DNA of 64,000 nt from Ruegeria lacuscaerulensis (GCF_013034685.1 NZ_WQGO01000004.1:62001-126000), one strand, 5' to 3'. Numbered from the stretch's first letter, positions 26,227-36,081 are shown. Notes: generated by a model not told the origin, from the letters alone. Numbers and translations: made by a program.

Positions 26227-26748
26227 GTGTATCCGGATTTAACCTTTGTGATAGGCGGAGCTGCCTCGGGCAAGTCTGCATTTGCAGAACAACTTACTGT
26301 TTCAACAGAAAAAAGCCGCATTTATCTGGCGACATCACAAGTGTTTGATGACGAGATGCACAAAAAGGTGAAGCGGCATGTCGCCCAGCGCGGCGATGGC
26401 TGGACCACCATTGAGGCCCCGCTGGACCTGCGCCCGTCGCTGGCCACGCTGGACAAAAGCCAAGTTTGCCTGATCGACTGCGCCAGCATGTGGCTGACCA
26501 ATCACCTACTGGCTGACAACGATCTGGATCAGGCGCAGGCGGACCTTTTGGATGCTCTGGCCGGATGTCGGGCCCCGGTCATCGTCGTCTCGAACGAGGT
26601 GGGCCAGGGCATTGTCCCCGGCAACGCCCTTTCCCGCAGGTTCCGCGAGGCGCAGGGAAGGCTGAACATCGCGCTGGCGGCGCAGGCCGATCTGGTGGTG
26701 CAGGTCACGGTGGGGCTGCCCTTGGTTTTGAAAGGGCAGCTTCCATGA
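26227..26748 (+). CDS. cobU: adenosylcobinamide kinase / adenosylcobinamide-phosphate guanylyltransferase
   Basis: A 173-residue bifunctional enzyme that phosphorylates adenosylcobinamide and transfers GMP to it during assembly of the B12 nucleotide loop. The P-loop GGAASGKSAFAE is at residues 9-20, and RHVAQRGDGW around 45-54 carries the histidine region that takes up GMP. I chose GTG at 26227 because GGAAGG lies 7 bases before it and the P-loop then falls at the usual distance from the start; earlier in-frame starts run into the rpoH promoter. It is divergent from rpoH and overlaps the next gene by 4 bp. Confidence 0.88.
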   Translation: MYPDLTFVIGGAASGKSAFAEQLTVSTEKSRIYLATSQVFDDEMHKKVKRHVAQRGDGWTTIEAPLDLRPSLATLDKSQVCLIDCASMWLTNHLLADNDLDQAQADLLDALAGCRAPVIVVSNEVGQGIVPGNALSRRFREAQGRLNIALAAQADLVVQVTVGLPLVLKGQLP

Positions 26749-27323
26749 CCCGGCTGCACCTTGTCCGCCATGGGCCGACCCATGCGAAAACCATGGTCGG
26801 CTGGTCCGACCTGCCCGCTGACCTCAGCGACACAGTGGCGCTCCAGCGCTTGCATGACCATCTGCCGTCTGATGCGGTTGTGATCTCGTCCGACCTGTCC
26901 CGCGCCGCCGATACGGCTTCGGCCATTCAGGGGACACGCACCCGCCTGCCCCACCACCCCGACCTGCGCGAGATCAATTTCGGCACGTGGGAGCTGCGTG
27001 GGTTCCGAGAGATTGAGGCCGAAGACCCCGACCTCGCCTTTGCCTATTGGGACAATCCCGGCGACGTGCGCCCCCCGGATGGCGAAAGCTGGAACGAAGT
27101 GCGCGCGCGGGTGGATGCCGTGATCGACCGGCTGATGACCGATCATACCGGGCGCGATCTGGTCGTTGTGGTGCATTTCGGCGTGATCCTGACGCAGGTA
27201 CAGCGCGCGCTGGACGTGACCGCACAAGAGGCGTTCAGCCACAAGATCGACAACCTCTCGGTCACGGAACTGACCCATCACGGGGATCGCTGGTCGGTCG
27301 GTCGGATCAATCACCTCGCGTGA
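26745..27323 (+). CDS. histidine phosphatase, CobC-like
   Basis: A 192-residue phosphatase of the phosphoglycerate-mutase superfamily. The catalytic histidine is in LVRHGPTH (residues 6-13), the acidic residue in LREINFGTWE (about 73-82) and the second histidine in VVVHFGVI near 144. It overlaps cobU by 4 bp (ATGA). That coupling suggests alpha-ribazole phosphatase (CobC), which dephosphorylates the lower-ligand nucleoside of B12, but the superfamily is broad and the activity is inferred from context. A longer open frame exists upstream, inside cobU, and is not credible. Confidence 0.8.
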   Translation: MTRLHLVRHGPTHAKTMVGWSDLPADLSDTVALQRLHDHLPSDAVVISSDLSRAADTASAIQGTRTRLPHHPDLREINFGTWELRGFREIEAEDPDLAFAYWDNPGDVRPPDGESWNEVRARVDAVIDRLMTDHTGRDLVVVVHFGVILTQVQRALDVTAQEAFSHKIDNLSVTELTHHGDRWSVGRINHLA

Positions 27324-27381
27324 TGCACCTGCGCACAAATCACTGATTTACCGACGCGATTGTCCGCGCCATCCTGCACCT

Positions 27382-28263
27382 ATGACCTATGATCTGTTTA
27401 TCGGGGACCGCCTGTTTTCCAGCTGGTCCATGCGCGGCTGGCTGATGCTAGAACGGTTCGGCCTGCCTTACAAAGCCCATATGATCGGCCTCTATTCCGG
27501 CACCATGGCCGAGGATATGAAGCCACTCGCCCCCGCCCGTTTGGTGCCCGCCTTACGCCTGCCCGACGGGACGGTGGTGGGCGAAAGCCTCGCCATGGCC
27601 GAAACGCTGGCCGAACGCCACCCCGAGGCCCCATTGTGGCCTGCAGATCCAGCCGCCCGCGCCACCGCGCGCTGGTTATGCGCCGAGATGGTGGCCGGGT
27701 TCACCGCCTTGCGCGGCGAATGCCCGATGCAGTTGCACCATTGCTGGACCGGGTTTGAACCCTCAGCAGATACCTTGCGCGACCTTGACCGGATCGAGAC
27801 CCTTTGGGCCCATGCTCGCAGCGTGTCCGGGGCCACCACCGGTCCGCTGTTTGGCGCCTATTCCCTGGCGGATGTCTTCTATACGCCGGTGGCCGCGCGG
27901 ATTATCGGCTATGGATTGCCGGTCTCGGACGCAACCCGAGCCTATTGCCTAGCTCTGCTGTCGGACCTGTCCGCACGCCAATGGCGCGCGATGGGATTGA
28001 CTGTGTCCTATGACCCATTCCCCTACGCACTGGGATTGGCTACACAACCCTGGCCAGTCGGGTCGCTCCCAGCCCGCGCCGTGGATGCAGGCCCCTCGGT
28101 CAACGCCACCTGCCCCTATTCCGGCGACCCTGTGACAGATTTCCTTGAATTGGATGGCCGCATCTGGGGCTTCTGCAACCCGTTCTGCCGTGACAAAACC
28201 GCCGCAGACCCTGGCGCTTGGCCGAAATTCTCTGACATGGTCGCAGGCGTTAACGATTCCTAA
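27382..28263 (+). CDS. Glutathione S-transferase-like protein with C-terminal cysteine-rich tail
   Basis: A 293-residue protein. Residues 1-80 form a thioredoxin-like GST domain (DLFIGDRLFSSWSMRG, later VPALRLPDGTVVGESLAMAE). Residues 90 to about 215 form the helical GST domain. The last 70 residues are an addition: CPYSGDPVTDFLELDGR followed by FCNPFCRDKT, a C-x3-G...F-C-x3-C pattern suggesting a small metal-binding module. This tail is not part of normal GSTs, which are about 200-230 residues. The active-site position holds serine (SSWS). The function is unknown. The stop lies within a CtrA-like half-site pair that precedes the comM-like gene. Confidence 0.8.
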   Translation: MTYDLFIGDRLFSSWSMRGWLMLERFGLPYKAHMIGLYSGTMAEDMKPLAPARLVPALRLPDGTVVGESLAMAETLAERHPEAPLWPADPAARATARWLCAEMVAGFTALRGECPMQLHHCWTGFEPSADTLRDLDRIETLWAHARSVSGATTGPLFGAYSLADVFYTPVAARIIGYGLPVSDATRAYCLALLSDLSARQWRAMGLTVSYDPFPYALGLATQPWPVGSLPARAVDAGPSVNATCPYSGDPVTDFLELDGRIWGFCNPFCRDKTAADPGAWPKFSDMVAGVNDS

Positions 28264-28307
28264 ACCGCCTGCGTGCCAGCAACGACCTGTTAACCCAAAA
28301 GGTCGTT
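28250..28307 (+). promoter_or_regulatory. CtrA-like site and translation-masking hairpin upstream of the comM-like gene
   Basis: TTAA-N7-TAAAC at 28250-28265 differs from the CtrA consensus TTAA-N7-TTAAC at one base, and a further TTAAC half-site is at 28290-28294. AACGACC (28281-28287) pairs with GGTCGTT (28301-28307), one base before the ATG at 28309. The AAAAGG ribosome-binding site is partly inside the right arm and partly in the loop. Confidence 0.45.
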
Positions 28308-28308
28308 C

Positions 28309-29820
28309 ATGGTCGCCCGCTCTCATACCGTCGCTTTCCAAGGGGTCGAGGCCCGCCCGGTCGAGGTGCAATGCGCCGTCTCGCCGGGCCTGCCCGCCTT
28401 TTCCATCGTCGGCCTGCCCGACAAGGCCGTGTCCGAGGCCCGCGACCGGGTGCGCAGCGCGCTCAGTTCCATGGCCATCGCGCTGCCGTCCAAACGCATC
28501 ACCATCAACCTTTCGCCCGCCGACCTGCCGAAAGAGGGCAGCCATTTCGACCTGCCCATCGCCGTCGCGCTGCTGTCTGCATTGGAAATAATCCCTCCCG
28601 ATGCTGCCGAAGGCGCGGTTTCGCTGGGTGAGCTGTCATTGGACGGATCGCTCGTACCCGTCGTCGGCGCCCTGCCCGCCGCCATGACCGCCGCCGCCGA
28701 AGATCGCGCGCTGCTGTGCCCCAAAGCCTCCAGCGCCGAGGCGGCTTGGGTCGATGCTACACAGGTTATCGGGGCCACATCACTGGGCGATGTGGTGCGG
28801 CATTTCTCAGGTCAGGCCCCTTTATCCGCCGCCCAACCCGGCGAGGTCTGCCTTGCGCCCAGCGTCCGCGACCTGCGCGACGTGAAAGGGCAAGAGCGAG
28901 CCAAACGCGCGTTAGAGATCGCCGCTGCCGGGCGGCATCACCTGATCATGCTCGGCACACCGGGGTCGGGCAAATCGATGCTGGCCGCGCGTCTGCCGGG
29001 AATTCTGCCGCCTCTGACCCCATCCGAGGCACTGGAAACCTCTATGATCCAGTCGCTCTGCGGATTGCTTGACGAAGGCGGGATCAGCCGCACCCGCCCA
29101 TTCCGAGAACCGCATCACACCGCCTCGATGGCTGCGATTGTCGGCGGTGGTCGAGGCGCGAAACCCGGTGAGATTTCCTTGGCTCATAACGGAGTTCTGT
29201 TCATGGACGAATTCCCTGAATTTCCACGCACCGTTCTGGAAACCCTGCGCCAACCGATTGAAACGGGCGAGGTCATGGTGGCCCGCGCCAATGCCCATGT
29301 GAAATACCCCTGCCGCTTCATGCTGGTGGCCGCCGCCAACCCCTGCAAATGCGGCTACCTGACCGACCCTGCCCGCGCCTGTTCCCGCGCGCCGGTCTGT
29401 GGCGAGGATTATCTGGGCCGCATCTCTGGCCCGCTGATGGATCGGTTCGACTTGCGGATCGAGGTGCCTCCGGTCGGGTTCACCGATTTGGACCTGCCGC
29501 CTTCTGGGTACAGCTCCGCCACCGTTGCCGCACGGGTCGAAGCCGCACGCGCCGTGCAGGCTCAGCGGTTCGAGGGCATGGAGCCCCGCCAGAACGCGGA
29601 TATGGAGGGTAAGCTGCTGGAGGAAATCGCCGCCCCCGACGCCGAAGGCAAAGAGCTGTTGCTGAAAGCCGCCGAACGGTTCGGCCTGTCGGCGCGCGCC
29701 TATCACCGCATCCTGCGGGTCGCGCGCACCATTGCCGATCTTGAGGGCGCGCGGGATATCCGCCGCCCCCATGTGGCCGAGGCGCTGAGCTTTCGTATCA
29801 GCGCCCGGGCGGCGTCTTAA
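28309..29820 (+). CDS. comM: YifB/ComM family Mg chelatase-like AAA ATPase
   Basis: A 503-residue ATPase. The N-terminal Lon-like fold (about residues 1-170; [21 protein letters not shown]) is followed by an AAA+ domain with Walker A GTPGSGKS near residues 218-225 and Walker [11 protein letters not shown] near 299-308. A cysteine cluster (NPCKCGY and the [11 protein letters not shown] region) and a C-terminal Mg-chelatase domain complete the usual architecture. ComM is a hexameric helicase that promotes branch migration when transformed DNA recombines into the chromosome. Length is normal. The 3' end overlaps gshB, on the other strand, by 4 bp. Confidence 0.92.
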   Translation: MVARSHTVAFQGVEARPVEVQCAVSPGLPAFSIVGLPDKAVSEARDRVRSALSSMAIALPSKRITINLSPADLPKEGSHFDLPIAVALLSALEIIPPDAAEGAVSLGELSLDGSLVPVVGALPAAMTAAAEDRALLCPKASSAEAAWVDATQVIGATSLGDVVRHFSGQAPLSAAQPGEVCLAPSVRDLRDVKGQERAKRALEIAAAGRHHLIMLGTPGSGKSMLAARLPGILPPLTPSEALETSMIQSLCGLLDEGGISRTRPFREPHHTASMAAIVGGGRGAKPGEISLAHNGVLFMDEFPEFPRTVLETLRQPIETGEVMVARANAHVKYPCRFMLVAAANPCKCGYLTDPARACSRAPVCGEDYLGRISGPLMDRFDLRIEVPPVGFTDLDLPPSGYSSATVAARVEAARAVQAQRFEGMEPRQNADMEGKLLEEIAAPDAEGKELLLKAAERFGLSARAYHRILRVARTIADLEGARDIRRPHVAEALSFRISARAAS

Positions 29821-30749
29821 ACCTTGGCTTCAATCGCCTGCCAGATTTTTTCAGCGATGTTGACACCGTCGAACCGTTCCAGCTCCTGAATGCCGGTGGG
29901 CGAGGTCACGTTGATCTCGGTCAGGTAATCTCCGATCACGTCGATGCCGACGAAAATCTGGCCTTTTTCCTTCAGCAAAGGACCAATGGCGGCGCAAATC
30001 TCCAAATCCCGGTCGGACAGGCCAATCTTTTCAGGGCGACCGCCCACATGCATGTTCGACCGCGTCTCGCCCTTGGCTGGCACGCGATTGATTGCGCCAA
30101 CCGGCTCACCATCCACAAGGATCACACGTTTGTCGCCGTTGCTTACATCGGGCAGGAACTTCTGAACAATCAGCGGCTCGCGCGAGAAACCGGTGAACAA
30201 CTCATGCAACGAAGTCAGGTTGCGGTCGTTGGCATCCAGCCGGAACACGCCCGCACCACCATTGCCATAAAGCGGCTTGAGGATGATATCGCCATGCTTT
30301 TCCTTGAAAGCTTTGATTGTCTGCAGATCGCGCGCAATCGTTGTCGGTGGCGTCAGATCGGGGAAATCCAGCACCAGCAGCTTTTCGGGGTAATTGCGCA
30401 CCCAAAACGGATCATTGACCACCAGCGCCTTGCCCTTCAAACGGTCTAACAAATGCGTCGAGGTGATGTAGTGCATATCGAACGGTGGATCCTGCCGCAG
30501 CCAGACCACATCGAAATCGGCCAGATCAACCTCACGCTCAGGCCCCAGTTCAGCCGGGTTTCCTGCCACACGCTGCACCGTCATGTCATGGCCGCGTGCT
30601 TTTATGCACCCTTCCTGATACGCCAACTGATCCGGTCCGTAGAAAAACAGCGAATGCCCACGTGCCTGCGCCTCTTCGGCCAGTCGGAATGAGCTGTCTG
30701 CATTGATATCCACGGCCCCGATTGGGTCCATCTGAAAGGCGATTTTCAT
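29817..30749 (-). CDS. gshB: glutathione synthetase
   Basis: A 310-residue ATP-grasp enzyme that joins gamma-glutamylcysteine and glycine, the last step of glutathione synthesis. The N-terminus [20 protein letters not shown] is the family signature. The ATP-grasp loop is [16 protein letters not shown] around residues 155-170, and the metal site ends with [17 protein letters not shown] near residues 275-291. Length matches the bacterial enzyme (about 315). It lies 61 bp downstream of yraN on the same strand and converges on the comM-like gene with a 4-bp overlap. Confidence 0.96.
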   Translation of the reverse strand: MKIAFQMDPIGAVDINADSSFRLAEEAQARGHSLFFYGPDQLAYQEGCIKARGHDMTVQRVAGNPAELGPEREVDLADFDVVWLRQDPPFDMHYITSTHLLDRLKGKALVVNDPFWVRNYPEKLLVLDFPDLTPPTTIARDLQTIKAFKEKHGDIILKPLYGNGGAGVFRLDANDRNLTSLHELFTGFSREPLIVQKFLPDVSNGDKRVILVDGEPVGAINRVPAKGETRSNMHVGGRPEKIGLSDRDLEICAAIGPLLKEKGQIFVGIDVIGDYLTEINVTSPTGIQELERFDGVNIAEKIWQAIEAKV

Positions 30750-30810
30750 GGCGTGTCCCTCAGTTTCACGCCAGATACATGGCCCAGCGAGCCCGAGGGT
30801 TCAATGGGGG

Positions 30811-31182
30811 TCAGACTTGCCCAAAGGCGTTTTCAACGATTTTGACTGCGCCAGTTGCATCCACCAGCGCTGCGTCAAAGCGCACATTCGTCAGTTGTCC
30901 TGCGGGTTCATTTTCCAAAAACTGTGAAGCAGAGGCGCAGATCCGTTTCATCTGACGCTGGTTGATCCGTTCCGCAGCTCGGTCAAAACTGCTGCTTTTC
31001 TTAACTTCAATGAACACAAGGCAGTCACCATCCCGCGCGATCAGGTCAATCTCCCCTCCGGTCCCGCGCCAGCGGCGATGTGCGATGGAATAGCCGCGAC
31101 GTTCATAGTCCGTAGCCACCTGCAATTCAGCGGATTGGCCTGCCTGATAAGAAACTGAACTTCGAACAACGCGTGCGGACAT
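30811..31182 (-). CDS. YraN family protein (endonuclease-like fold)
   Basis: A 123-residue protein of the YraN/UPF0102 family, which has a restriction-endonuclease-like fold. Core residues are visible in GGEIDLIARDGDCLVFIEVKKSSSF (E, D and ExK arrangement, residues 43-67, shown by its D and EVK). No biochemical role is established. It follows rsmI with 1 bp between them, a very common bacterial arrangement (rsmI-yraN), and is followed by gshB. The start MSARVVRSS is the only good one. Confidence 0.9.
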   Translation of the reverse strand: MSARVVRSSVSYQAGQSAELQVATDYERRGYSIAHRRWRGTGGEIDLIARDGDCLVFIEVKKSSSFDRAAERINQRQMKRICASASQFLENEPAGQLTNVRFDAALVDATGAVKIVENAFGQV

Positions 31183-31183
31183 G

Positions 31184-32041
31184 TCATCTCTTTCCCAGCT
31201 TCAGAGCCTTTTGATAGATCGGGCGACGGGGCAGTTTGAACATTTCCGACACCAGATCTGCCGCATCCCGAACCGAATGGGTTTCCAAGGCTTCCTTCAA
31301 AGCCTGTTCTACGTCCAATTCATTAACAGTTTCCGAATGCCCGCGATCCACAAGCAGGACAATTTCGCCTTTTACAGTCTGTCCGCTTAAATCAGCCGCC
31401 AACTCGGCCAGAGTTCCGCGTTTCACTTCTTCGAATTTCTTGGTCAGCTCCCGGCATAGTGCCGCTTGTCTTGTGTCACCCAACACGGCTGCCAAGTCCG
31501 ACAGGCAGGCCGCAACGCGTTTGGGCGATTCGTAAAAAACCAAAGTACCCGGCACATCGCGCAACGCTTCGATCCTGGACCGTCGCGCGTTCGACGTGTT
31601 GGGCAGGAAACCCGCAAAAAAGAACGCGTCCGTGGGCAGGCCAGCAAGCGTCAGCGCCATCAAAGCCGCCGAGGGGCCTGGCGCGCAGGTGACGGTGTGC
31701 CCCGCTTCGGCCGCCTGACGGCCAAGGTCATAGCCCGGATCGGCAATCAAAGGCATCCCGGCTTCGGACGCGTAGGCCACCGAGCTGCCATCCGCCAGAG
31801 CTTGCAGAATTTTCTGTCGCGCGCCAGCGCCGCTGTGATCGTGATAGGCCAGAATACGACGGCCTTCCAGCGGAACACCGTGTATCTCCATCAACCGGCG
31901 CAGGCTGCGGGTGTCTTCAGCCGCGATCACATCAGCCGAGGCCAACACGTCCAGCGCCCTGAGCGTAATGTCGCGCGCCGTGCCGATCGGAGTGGCAACA
32001 AAATACAGGCCCGCGCCCAATCTGACTTTTTGGTGATTCAA
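31184..32041 (-). CDS. rsmI: 16S rRNA (cytidine(1402)-2'-O)-methyltransferase
   Basis: A 285-residue tetrapyrrole-methylase-fold enzyme that methylates the ribose of C1402 in the ribosomal decoding centre. Family landmarks are GLYFVATPIGTARDITLRAL (residues 11-30), AAEDTRSLRRLM and the S-adenosylmethionine loop SEAGMPLIADPGY. The length is usual. It is the first gene of rsmI-yraN-gshB and is divergent from the lipoprotein gene at 32130 across 88 bp. That rsmI stands opposite an LpoA-like gene is also common in other proteobacteria. Confidence 0.95.
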   Translation of the reverse strand: MNHQKVRLGAGLYFVATPIGTARDITLRALDVLASADVIAAEDTRSLRRLMEIHGVPLEGRRILAYHDHSGAGARQKILQALADGSSVAYASEAGMPLIADPGYDLGRQAAEAGHTVTCAPGPSAALMALTLAGLPTDAFFFAGFLPNTSNARRSRIEALRDVPGTLVFYESPKRVAACLSDLAAVLGDTRQAALCRELTKKFEEVKRGTLAELAADLSGQTVKGEIVLLVDRGHSETVNELDVEQALKEALETHSVRDAADLVSEMFKLPRRPIYQKALKLGKR

Positions 32042-32129
32042 AGCTGGACCCTCACAGCGTGACGTTTATTATCGCGGCCTAACAGAATGGCGGAGCATCA
32101 AGCCGCTGGGACAGGGAGTTTTCTTTTAG

Positions 32130-33302
32130 ATGTTTAGCGTTTGCAAGCCCGTTCGCAAACTGGCGAAATCCGCCATCGCATTGGCAACCGCGGCGCTTTT
32201 GACCGCCTGCGTCCCCGGCGGAACCGGTGGTGGCCCCTCGATCAACACGTCCAAACCTGTTCCCGTGGCCCTGCTGGTTCCAGCAGGTTCAGCGAATTCG
32301 GGTGACGCAGCGCTGGCCCGTAGCCTGGAAAACGCGGCCCGCCTGGCCATGGCGGACTTGCAGAATGTGCAAATTGATCTGAGGGTCTATGACACGCAAG
32401 GCAACTCGGGCACAGCCTCGGCTGCGGCGCAACGTGCGGTGGCCGAGGGGGCCAAAATCATCCTGGGACCGGTTTATGCGCAGGCCGCAAACTCGGCCGG
32501 TTTGGCGGTTTTGAACAACAACGTCAATGTCCTGTCCTTCTCGAACAATACAAGCATCGCAGGTGGCAATGTCTTTGTTCTGGGTCCGACTTTTGACAAC
32601 ACGGCCAACAGGCTGGTCAATTTCGCTGGATCGCAAGGCAAGAACGGAATGGTCATCGTACATTCCAACGATGCCGCAGGCCAGTTGGGCCAATCCGCAA
32701 TTGCCCGCGCGCTGAGCACCAGCCGGGTGAACAATGCGGGCACGGTCGGCTATGACCGGTCGCAACAGGGTGTGATCAACTCGGTGCCGACGATCAAGGC
32801 AACCGTCGATGCCGCAGGCGCGGATTCGATCATCCTGACAGCGACCACAGCGGGGGCTCTGCCGCTGCTGTCCCAGCTTTTACCCGAAGCAGGCGTGTCG
32901 CCGGCCATAACGCAATATATTGGCCTGACCCGCTGGGACATCCCGGCACAAACACTAGAGCTGCCGGGTGTGCAGGGGGGCTGGTTCGCATTGCCCGACC
33001 CTGCCAAGGCGCAAGCCTACCGCCAACGTTATAACAACACCTATGGCGAAGCGCCTCATCCGATCAGCGGGTTGGCCTATGACGGTATTGCCGCGATCGG
33101 CGCTCTGGTCAGTCAGGGAAAAGCAGACGCGCTGACGGCTTCGGCCCTGACCCAGAATGCCGGTTTCCAAGGTGTCGGCGGCATCTTCCGCCTGCGCCCC
33201 GATGGCACCAATGAACGCGGTCTGGCAGTCGCCACGATCCAGAATAAACAGGTAGTAGTGATTGACCCTGCCCCACAAAGCTTCTCTGGCGCCGGTTTCT
33301 GA
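32130..33302 (+). CDS. LpoA-like penicillin-binding protein activator (lipoprotein)
   Basis: A 390-residue exported lipoprotein. The signal peptide ends in the lipobox LLTAC, with the lipidated Cys at residue 27, followed by a Gly-rich linker. The rest has the periplasmic-binding-protein type I fold (VALLVPAGSANSGD, then AKIILGPVYAQAANSA) found in LpoA, the outer-membrane activator of PBP1a. A role in activating a wall synthase is inferred from family and from its position next to rsmI and yraN, the same neighbourhood as lpoA in enterobacteria. The glnD frame begins 41 bases before its stop codon ends. Confidence 0.85.
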   Translation: MFSVCKPVRKLAKSAIALATAALLTACVPGGTGGGPSINTSKPVPVALLVPAGSANSGDAALARSLENAARLAMADLQNVQIDLRVYDTQGNSGTASAAAQRAVAEGAKIILGPVYAQAANSAGLAVLNNNVNVLSFSNNTSIAGGNVFVLGPTFDNTANRLVNFAGSQGKNGMVIVHSNDAAGQLGQSAIARALSTSRVNNAGTVGYDRSQQGVINSVPTIKATVDAAGADSIILTATTAGALPLLSQLLPEAGVSPAITQYIGLTRWDIPAQTLELPGVQGGWFALPDPAKAQAYRQRYNNTYGEAPHPISGLAYDGIAAIGALVSQGKADALTASALTQNAGFQGVGGIFRLRPDGTNERGLAVATIQNKQVVVIDPAPQSFSGAGF

Positions 33303-36081
33303 TCGACCGGCCCTGACGCTGACCCCCAAGGGTGAGCTGATTTGCCCGGCCGAAGATATTTTCGACAGTGCCGCCGTCATGGCCGATCTGTCGGAGGCCT
33401 TTGAAAACACCGCAGATAACAGCGCGCGGCGATCCGAGACTGTGCGCGTCCTGCGTGCCGCGCAAAAGGCTGGGCGTCAGGCCATTGCCGACGCGTTTGC
33501 CCAGCGCCCGTTCGACGCGCGCCCTTTAACCCATTCCTACACCTATCTGACCGATGGGCTGGTCTGTACGGCGATGCAGGTGGCCAGCCAGGATCTGCAC
33601 CCTCTGGCGACGCCAACGCAGGGCGAAAGGATCGCGGTTCTGGCAGTGGGCGGCTATGGCCGGGGTGAAATGGCCCCGTCATCGGATGTCGATCTGCTGT
33701 TTCTGACCCCCTACAAGATTACCGCCTGGGCCGAGAGTGTTATCGAATCCATGCTGTATATCCTGTGGGATCTGCGGCTGAAGGTCGGGCATTCCTCGCG
33801 CACGATCAAGGATTGCCTGCGGCTGGGGGCCGAGGATTTCACCATCCGAACGGCGATGCTGGAACAGCGCTATCTGGCTGGTGAAACAACATTGTCAGAT
33901 GAACTGAACACCCGCTTGCGGGATGAGCTGTTCAAAGGCAGCGAACGGGCCTTTATCGAAGCCAAACTGCAAGAGCGTGACGAACGCCACCAGAAGCAAG
34001 GCCAGCGCTATATGGTCGAGCCCAATGTCAAAGAGGGCAAAGGCGGGCTGCGTGATCTGCAATCGCTCTATTGGATCGCCAAGTACATTTATGGCGTGCA
34101 GGACGTGGCCGAACTGGTGCCACTTGGCCTGTTCACACCTGATGAGTTCAACACATTCGTTCAGGCCGAAGATTTCCTGTGGGCCGTGCGCTCGCACCTG
34201 CATCTGGTCACTGGGCGCGCAACTGAACAACTGACCTTTGACATGCAGGTCGAGGTGGCCGAGCGCATGGGATACGAGGATCGCGCCGGACGACGCGCGG
34301 TCGAGGTGTTCATGCAGCGCTATTTCCGCGAAGCGACGAAGGTGGGTGAGCTGACCCGCATCTTCCTGACTAAGTTGGAAGCCACCCATATGAAGGGTGC
34401 GCCTCTGCTTGAGCGGATATTCCGTCGCCGTCCAAAGGCCAAACCGGGTTACAAGGTGGTGCATGGACGTCTGGATGTGGCCAACGCCGAGACGTTTCTG
34501 GCCGATAAGCTGAACCTGCTGCGCCTGTTCGAAGAAGGGTTGCGCACGGGGATGCTGATTCACCCGGATGCGATGCGCTTGGTAACAGCCAATCTGAATC
34601 TGATCGACGACGACATGCGCGAGGACAAGGAAGCCCAGCGCATCTTCCTTGATCTGATGCTGAAACATGGCAATCCAGAACGCGCCCTGCGCCGGATGAA
34701 CGAGTTGGGGGTCCTGTCGGCCTTTATCCCGGAATTCGAGCACATCGTCGCGATGATGCAGTTCAACATGTATCACAGCTACACGGTGGACGAGCACACC
34801 ATCCAGTGCATCGTGAACCTCGCCCAGATCGAACGGGGCGAGTTGATCGAGTCACTGCCGCTGGCCTCTTCGATTCTGAAAAAGGGGGTGAACCGCAAGG
34901 TTCTGTATGTCGCCCTGCTGATTCACGATATTGCCAAGGGGCGGCCCGAAGATCACTCGATCCTCGGCGCACAGTTGGCCCGCAAAATTGCACCTCGGCT
35001 TGGGTTGAACAAGGCTGACGCGGAAACGGTCGAATGGCTGGTGCGCTATCATTTGCTGATGTCCGACATGGCGCAGAAGCGCGATATTTCCGACCCGCGC
35101 ACAGTGCGCGACTTTGCTAAGGCGGTGAAGACGGTCAAGCGGCTGGACCTGCTGACTGTCCTGACGGTCTGTGACATTCGCGGCGTCGGTCCGGATACCT
35201 GGAACAACTGGAAGGCCACCCTGTTGCGCGCACTGCACGCGGAAACCAAACGCGCGCTTGAGACCGGGATGGAAGACCTCAACCGTGCCAATCGCGGGGC
35301 TGAGGCGAAAAAGACCCTACGCGCCGAATTGGCCGATTGGTCCAAGGCCGACCTCAAGACCGAGACCGGGCGGCATTACGACCCGTATTGGCAGGGGCTC
35401 AACCTCTCGACCCATGTGGAATTCGCGGAGATGCTGCAGGCACTTGACCGCAGTGGCGACGCGGGCGCGATGGAGATTCGCCTGCAACCGGACGAGGACC
35501 GCGACGCCACCCGCGCCTGTTTCGCCATGGGCGACCATCCGGGCATCTTTGCACGGATTGCGGGGGCCTTGGCGCTGGTTGGGGCGAACGTGGTCGACGC
35601 GCGCAGCTATACGACCAAGGATGGTTATGTCACGGATGCATTCTGGATACAGGACGCAGATGGCCGCCCATTCGAAGCCAGCCGCCTGCCACGCCTGACG
35701 CAGATGATACACAAAACGCTAAAGGGCGAAGTTGTGGCGCGCGACGCGCTGAAATCGCGCGACAAGATCAAGAAACGCGAACGCGCCTTTAACGTGCCGA
35801 CACATATCATCTTCGACAATGACGGGTCTGAAATCTATACGATTATCGAGGTCGATACCCGCGACCGCCCCGGTCTGCTCTATGATCTGGCGCGCACGCT
35901 GGCCGCAGCGAATGTCTATGTCGCCAACGCGGTGATCGCGACCTATGGCGAGCAGGTGGTGGACACGTTCTATGTCAAGGATATGTTCGGGCTGAAATAC
36001 CACTCCGAAAGCAAGCAGCGTGGGCTTGAGGCCAAGCTGCGCAAAGCCATCACCGAGGGCGCCGAGCGCGCAGAATCATGA
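33262..36081 (+). CDS. glnD: [protein-PII] uridylyltransferase / uridylyl-removing enzyme
   Basis: A protein of up to 939 residues that senses glutamine and adds or removes UMP on PII proteins. The order of domains is typical: nucleotidyltransferase with GGYGRGEMAPSSDVD at 130-144, the PII-uridylyltransferase helical domain, an HD hydrolase domain with LLIHDIAKG near 551-558, and two ACT domains starting near 750 and 855. The longest frame begins with TTG at 33262, inside the lipoprotein gene. No ATG is available before 33379, so TTG or another non-ATG codon is needed. The 3' end overlaps murJ by 4 bp. Confidence 0.94.
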   Translation: MTLPHKASLAPVSDRPALTLTPKGELICPAEDIFDSAAVMADLSEAFENTADNSARRSETVRVLRAAQKAGRQAIADAFAQRPFDARPLTHSYTYLTDGLVCTAMQVASQDLHPLATPTQGERIAVLAVGGYGRGEMAPSSDVDLLFLTPYKITAWAESVIESMLYILWDLRLKVGHSSRTIKDCLRLGAEDFTIRTAMLEQRYLAGETTLSDELNTRLRDELFKGSERAFIEAKLQERDERHQKQGQRYMVEPNVKEGKGGLRDLQSLYWIAKYIYGVQDVAELVPLGLFTPDEFNTFVQAEDFLWAVRSHLHLVTGRATEQLTFDMQVEVAERMGYEDRAGRRAVEVFMQRYFREATKVGELTRIFLTKLEATHMKGAPLLERIFRRRPKAKPGYKVVHGRLDVANAETFLADKLNLLRLFEEGLRTGMLIHPDAMRLVTANLNLIDDDMREDKEAQRIFLDLMLKHGNPERALRRMNELGVLSAFIPEFEHIVAMMQFNMYHSYTVDEHTIQCIVNLAQIERGELIESLPLASSILKKGVNRKVLYVALLIHDIAKGRPEDHSILGAQLARKIAPRLGLNKADAETVEWLVRYHLLMSDMAQKRDISDPRTVRDFAKAVKTVKRLDLLTVLTVCDIRGVGPDTWNNWKATLLRALHAETKRALETGMEDLNRANRGAEAKKTLRAELADWSKADLKTETGRHYDPYWQGLNLSTHVEFAEMLQALDRSGDAGAMEIRLQPDEDRDATRACFAMGDHPGIFARIAGALALVGANVVDARSYTTKDGYVTDAFWIQDADGRPFEASRLPRLTQMIHKTLKGEVVARDALKSRDKIKKRERAFNVPTHIIFDNDGSEIYTIIEVDTRDRPGLLYDLARTLAAANVYVANAVIATYGEQVVDTFYVKDMFGLKYHSESKQRGLEAKLRKAITEGAERAES

